7,320 nt of DNA from an uncultured Candidatus Saccharibacteria bacterium. Lineage in GTDB: Bacteria > Patescibacteria > Saccharimonadia > Saccharimonadales > JAEWBQ01. Location of the stretch: NCBI GenBank assembly GCA_946885745.1, contig CAMPGV010000037.1:1-7320 (forward strand), read 5' to 3'. Shown here piece by piece: positions 5,371-7,320 of the stretch; position 1 is the first letter of the stretch; each line of letters begins with the position of its first letter. A program made the position numbers and the translations under genes. The notes below the pieces were generated by a model, which saw nothing but the letters and a program-made list of their open reading frames with translations, was not told the origin of the DNA and did not search any database.

Positions 5371-5739
5371 ATGCTACAGCAAGAATCTCGCATGAAAGTA
5401 ACCGACAACAGCGGTGCTAAGGAAGCCCTTATCATCCGCGTACTCGGTGGCACTAAGCGCCGCTACGCTCGCGTTGGTGACATCGTTGTCGTTACTATCA
5501 AGCAAGCAAGCCCAACAGGTAACGTTAAGAAGAAGACTATTCAGAAGGCGGTTGTGGTTCGTACTCGTGACCAGATCCACCGCAAGGACGGTAGCACTAT
5601 CAGCTTCGACGACAATGCTTGTGTAATCATTAACGATGATAAGAACCCTAAGGCTACTCGTGTCTTCGGCCCAGTCCCACGTGAACTACGTGACCTCGGC
5701 TACAGTAAGATCATTAGCCTTGCTCCGGAGGTACTCTAA
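5371..5739 (+). CDS. rplN: 50S ribosomal protein L14 (uL14)
   Basis: The product has 122 residues, the typical bacterial length. L14 lies at the subunit interface, forms a bridge to 16S rRNA, and is the docking site of the silencing factor RsfS. The start [20 protein letters not shown] and the end [20 protein letters not shown] (100-119), followed by EVL, match the family closely. Cys84 in NACVII is the only cysteine found in any ribosomal protein of this window. Only one base separates it from S17 and no promoter is seen at that junction, so the S10 and spc blocks appear co-transcribed. Confidence 0.97.
   Translation: MLQQESRMKVTDNSGAKEALIIRVLGGTKRRYARVGDIVVVTIKQASPTGNVKKKTIQKAVVVRTRDQIHRKDGSTISFDDNACVIINDDKNPKATRVFGPVPRELRDLGYSKIISLAPEVL
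5727..5732 (+). promoter_or_regulatory. Ribosome binding site of L24
   Basis: GGAGGT, located within the last codons of L14, lies 8 nt before the ATG at 5741. It fixes the L24 start and argues against an upstream in-frame ATG at 5636, which would overlap L14 by about 100 bases. Confidence 0.85.
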
Positions 5740-5740
5740 T

Positions 5741-6064
5741 ATGGCACAGCGTATTCAAAAAGGCGATCTCGTCAAACTGATCAGCGGTGTTAACAAGGGT
5801 ACGACCGGCAAGGTTGTCGCTGTCCTCGCCAAGAAGGGCGCTGTCCTTATCGAAGGCGTTGGTAACAAGCACCGTCACGTTAAGCCAAGTGCAGTTAACC
5901 CACGTGGTGGTAGCAAGGACATTCATGTTCCAACTCCACTTTCAAAGGTTGCACTTGTCGTTGATGAGAAGACTAGCAAAACGAGCCGTATCGGCTACGT
6001 AAAGAACGCCGACGGCACCAAGGTTCGCCTTGCTCGCCAGGCAAAGAATAAGGAGATTAAGTAA
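5741..6064 (+). CDS. rplX: 50S ribosomal protein L24 (uL24)
   Basis: The product has 107 residues (E. coli 104). L24 binds the 5' end of 23S rRNA, starts large-subunit assembly, and later sits by the tunnel exit. The KOW motif is at the N-terminus: KGDLVKLISGVNKGTTGKVV (7-26). It is followed by GAVLIEGVGNKHRHVKPS (33-50) and the late segment KTSRIGYVKNADGTKVR. The segment IHVPTPLSKVAL (61-72) stands where many bacteria have a PIHxSNVAL motif, a mild divergence. Its stop overlaps the L5 start (TAATG). AAGGAG (6050-6055) in its last codons serves L5. Confidence 0.96.
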   Translation: MAQRIQKGDLVKLISGVNKGTTGKVVAVLAKKGAVLIEGVGNKHRHVKPSAVNPRGGSKDIHVPTPLSKVALVVDEKTSKTSRIGYVKNADGTKVRLARQAKNKEIK

Positions 6065-6648
6065 TGGCAAAAGCTACTACTACTGCCGCTGCTCCTCGCT
6101 TGAAAGCTTTGTACAACGAAAAGTTTGTCAAAGAACTACAAGCCGAACTAAACCTCGGTAACGTTCATCAAGTTCCAAAGCTTGAGAAGATTGTAGTAAG
6201 CGTTGGTATCGGCAAGAACAAAGATGACAAGCGTCATCACGAAGTTGTCCGCAACACGCTTAACAAGATTACTGGTCAGTACCCAATTGACCGCCTGGCT
6301 AAGAAGTCAATCGCTGGCTTCAAGATCCGCGCAAACATGGGTAGCCCAATCGGCGTAACTGTCACCCTTCGTGGTGCACGCATGTACGAATTCCTCGACC
6401 GCCTGGTGAACGTATCACTTCCACGTGTACGTGACTTCCACGGTGTAAAGACGAAGTTCGACAAGGGTGGTAACTACAACCTGGGTATCGTTGAGCAATC
6501 AATCTTCCCAGAACTGACTTTTGAGGAGACTCAGCACCTTCACGGCCTGCAGATTACCTTCTCAATCAAGAACCAGGAAGCTGCACACAGCCGCGCCCTG
6601 CTTGAAAAGTTTGGTATGCCGTTTGAGAAAGAAGGAGGCGCACGCTAA
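6064..6648 (+). CDS. rplE: 50S ribosomal protein L5 (uL5)
   Basis: The product has 194 residues, about 15 more than E. coli L5. L5 binds 5S rRNA together with L18 and contacts P-site tRNA from the central protuberance. The family core includes [14 protein letters not shown] (37-50), [20 protein letters not shown] (80-99), [13 protein letters not shown] (102-114), LPRVRDFHG (119-127) and [17 protein letters not shown] (135-151). The extra residues are an N-terminal Thr/Ala tail ([13 protein letters not shown]) and a short C-terminal GGAR. The alternative of a shorter protein is unlikely, since the TAATG overlap with L24 and the AAGGAG 8 nt before support the ATG at 6064. Confidence 0.96.
   Translation: MAKATTTAAAPRLKALYNEKFVKELQAELNLGNVHQVPKLEKIVVSVGIGKNKDDKRHHEVVRNTLNKITGQYPIDRLAKKSIAGFKIRANMGSPIGVTVTLRGARMYEFLDRLVNVSLPRVRDFHGVKTKFDKGGNYNLGIVEQSIFPELTFEETQHLHGLQITFSIKNQEAAHSRALLEKFGMPFEKEGGAR
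6632..6638 (+). promoter_or_regulatory. Ribosome binding site of S14
   Basis: AAGGAGG lies 11 nt before the ATG at 6650, inside the final codons of L5. It selects the S14 start at 6650 over an upstream in-frame ATG at 6521, which would overlap L5 by more than 120 bases and add a segment unrelated to the family. Confidence 0.8.
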
Positions 6649-6649
6649 T

Positions 6650-6919
6650 ATGGCTAAGAAATCTATGATCGCACGCGACGAAAAGCGTAAGAAGATGATC
6701 GAGAAGTACGCTGCTAAGCGCGCTGAACTGAAGGAACTTGGTGACCTTGAAGGTCTCCAGGCACTCCCGCTCAACAGTAGCCCAACTCGCTGGAAGAACC
6801 GCGACATCCTAAGTGGCCGCCCACGTGGCTACATGCGTCGCTTTGGCCTGAGCCGTATTAACTTCCGTGAAAAGGCATCAAAGGGTGAAATCCCAGGCAT
6901 TACGAAGAGTAGTTGGTAA
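6650..6919 (+). CDS. rpsN: 30S ribosomal protein S14 (uS14), zinc-free type
   Basis: The product has 89 residues. S14 binds 16S rRNA in the 30S head beside S3 and S10. The N-terminal [20 protein letters not shown] and the C-terminal segment [20 protein letters not shown] (57-76), ending [11 protein letters not shown], are typical. The zinc-binding form of S14 is about 61 residues and has two CxxC pairs. This protein has no cysteine at all, and its length is like the shorter of the known zinc-independent forms (E. coli 101). A central insert at about residues 28-48 ([20 protein letters not shown]) is characteristic of that longer class. It follows L5 by one base. Confidence 0.95.
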   Translation: MAKKSMIARDEKRKKMIEKYAAKRAELKELGDLEGLQALPLNSSPTRWKNRDILSGRPRGYMRRFGLSRINFREKASKGEIPGITKSSW

Positions 6920-6920
6920 G

Positions 6921-6930
6921 AAGGAAAGGA
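6921..6930 (+). promoter_or_regulatory. Purine-rich ribosome binding site of S8
   Basis: AAGGAAAGGA lies in the only true intergenic gap of the operon (6920-6937), with its second AGGA ending 7 nt before the ATG at 6938. This is the one ribosome binding site in the cluster, apart from that of L3, that is not embedded in the end of the preceding gene. Confidence 0.7.
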
Positions 6931-6937
6931 ATAAGAT

Positions 6938-7320
6938 ATGTCACTACAATCAACTGACCCAATCGCCGACCTTCTAACCCGCATTCGTAACGCGGCTATG
7001 GTTGGCAAGAACGAAGTTCGTGTCCCATCTAGCAAGATCAAAAAAGTTGTCGCTGAGCAGCTCCAGAAGAACAAGTACCTCTCTGAGGTAAAGGTTGAAG
7101 CTGGCAAGCCACGTGACACTCTCGTTATCACGATCAACAAGCCAGGTGAAAACAGCCCAATCAACGAGATTACTCGTATGAGCAAGCCAGGTCGCCGTCT
7201 GTATGTTGGTGCGAACGAAATTCCACGCGTCAAAAGTGGCCGTGGTATGGTTCTGATCAGTACCTCAAAGGGTGTTATCACTGGCCAGGAAGCCGTAAAG
7301 GCTCGCCTCGGCGGTGAACT
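6938..7320 (+). CDS. rpsH: 30S ribosomal protein S8 (uS8), 3' end cut by the window
   Basis: 127 complete codons are present and the frame is still open at the window edge. S8 binds helix 21 of 16S rRNA and organises the 30S platform. In E. coli it also represses the spc operon at L5. The start SLQSTDPIADLLTRIRNA (2-19), the VRVPSSKIKKVVAEQL segment (27-42), and MSKPGRRLYVGANEIPRV (81-98) are clear. So is the near-terminal GRGMVLISTSKGVITGQEA (101-119). The last codons read GGE plus CT, which matches the family's GGEVL/GGELL ending, so only a few residues should be missing. No frameshift is seen. Confidence 0.95.
   Translation, partial: MSLQSTDPIADLLTRIRNAAMVGKNEVRVPSSKIKKVVAEQLQKNKYLSEVKVEAGKPRDTLVITINKPGENSPINEITRMSKPGRRLYVGANEIPRVKSGRGMVLISTSKGVITGQEAVKARLGGE

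Noticed and set aside
5636..5740. Longer start for L24
   Set aside because: It overlaps L14 by about 100 bases and adds a non-family segment. A clear GGAGGT sits 8 nt before the ATG at 5741.
6521..6649. Longer start for S14
   Set aside because: It overlaps L5 and adds residues unlike S14. AAGGAGG precedes the ATG at 6650.
741..7320. Possible alternative genetic code (TGA read as Gly or Trp)
   Set aside because: No in-frame TGA occurs in any of the ribosomal genes. All complete ribosomal genes end in TAA or TAG and Trp is TGG, so the standard code fits.
1..7320. CRISPR array, insertion sequence, tRNA or other mobile element
   Set aside because: No spaced direct repeats, transposase fragments, terminal inverted repeats or tRNA-like folds were seen. 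The window is densely packed core genes.

Overview
This window carries a bacterial ribosomal-protein super-operon on the plus strand, preceded by one small divergent gene of unknown function. Fourteen complete genes and one truncated gene run in the order L3, L4, L23, L2, S19, L22, S3, L16, L29, S17, L14, L24, L5, S14, S8 (cut by the window end). This is the classical S10-spc order, with two differences: S10 (rpsJ) is missing from the head, and the S10 and spc blocks are joined with a single base between S17 and L14.

Layout. Positions 1-18 show nothing recognisable. Positions 19-76 form a long hairpin with a minus-strand U-tract, which terminates the divergent gene. Positions 75-479 (or to 509) encode an acidic protein of 134 (or 144) residues on the minus strand. 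Positions 510-740 are the only sizeable non-coding stretch. It holds two back-to-back sigma70-type promoters, a 14-bp perfect palindrome just after the predicted plus-strand start site, and a structured leader of about 100 nt before L3. From 741 to the end the DNA is almost entirely coding. Genes overlap by one base (TAATG) or are 0-3 nt apart, except for an 18-nt gap before S8.

The proteins build the peptidyl-transferase region and exit tunnel (L2, L3, L4, L22, L23, L24, L29), the central protuberance and tRNA path (L5, L16), an intersubunit bridge (L14), and the small-subunit head and body (S3, S14, S19, S8, S17). One mRNA from the promoter near 605-633 could supply all of them in matched amounts. 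Shine-Dalgarno sequences lie inside the last codons of most upstream genes, which points to translational coupling.

Organism. Gene order and protein lengths are bacterial. All stops are TAA or TAG and the standard code reads cleanly. Proline is mostly CCA. The proteins are almost free of cysteine (one in about 2170 residues) and S14 is a zinc-free 89-residue form. The absence of S10 at the cluster head, lysine at the L16 position that is arginine in E. coli, and the lean spacing would suit a Patescibacteria/CPR lineage such as Saccharibacteria. That assignment is an impression, not something demonstrated here.

Most of the window is ordinary core machinery. The part most worth following up is 510-740, where the 5' leader shows competing base-pairings that could expose or mask the L3 ribosome binding site.
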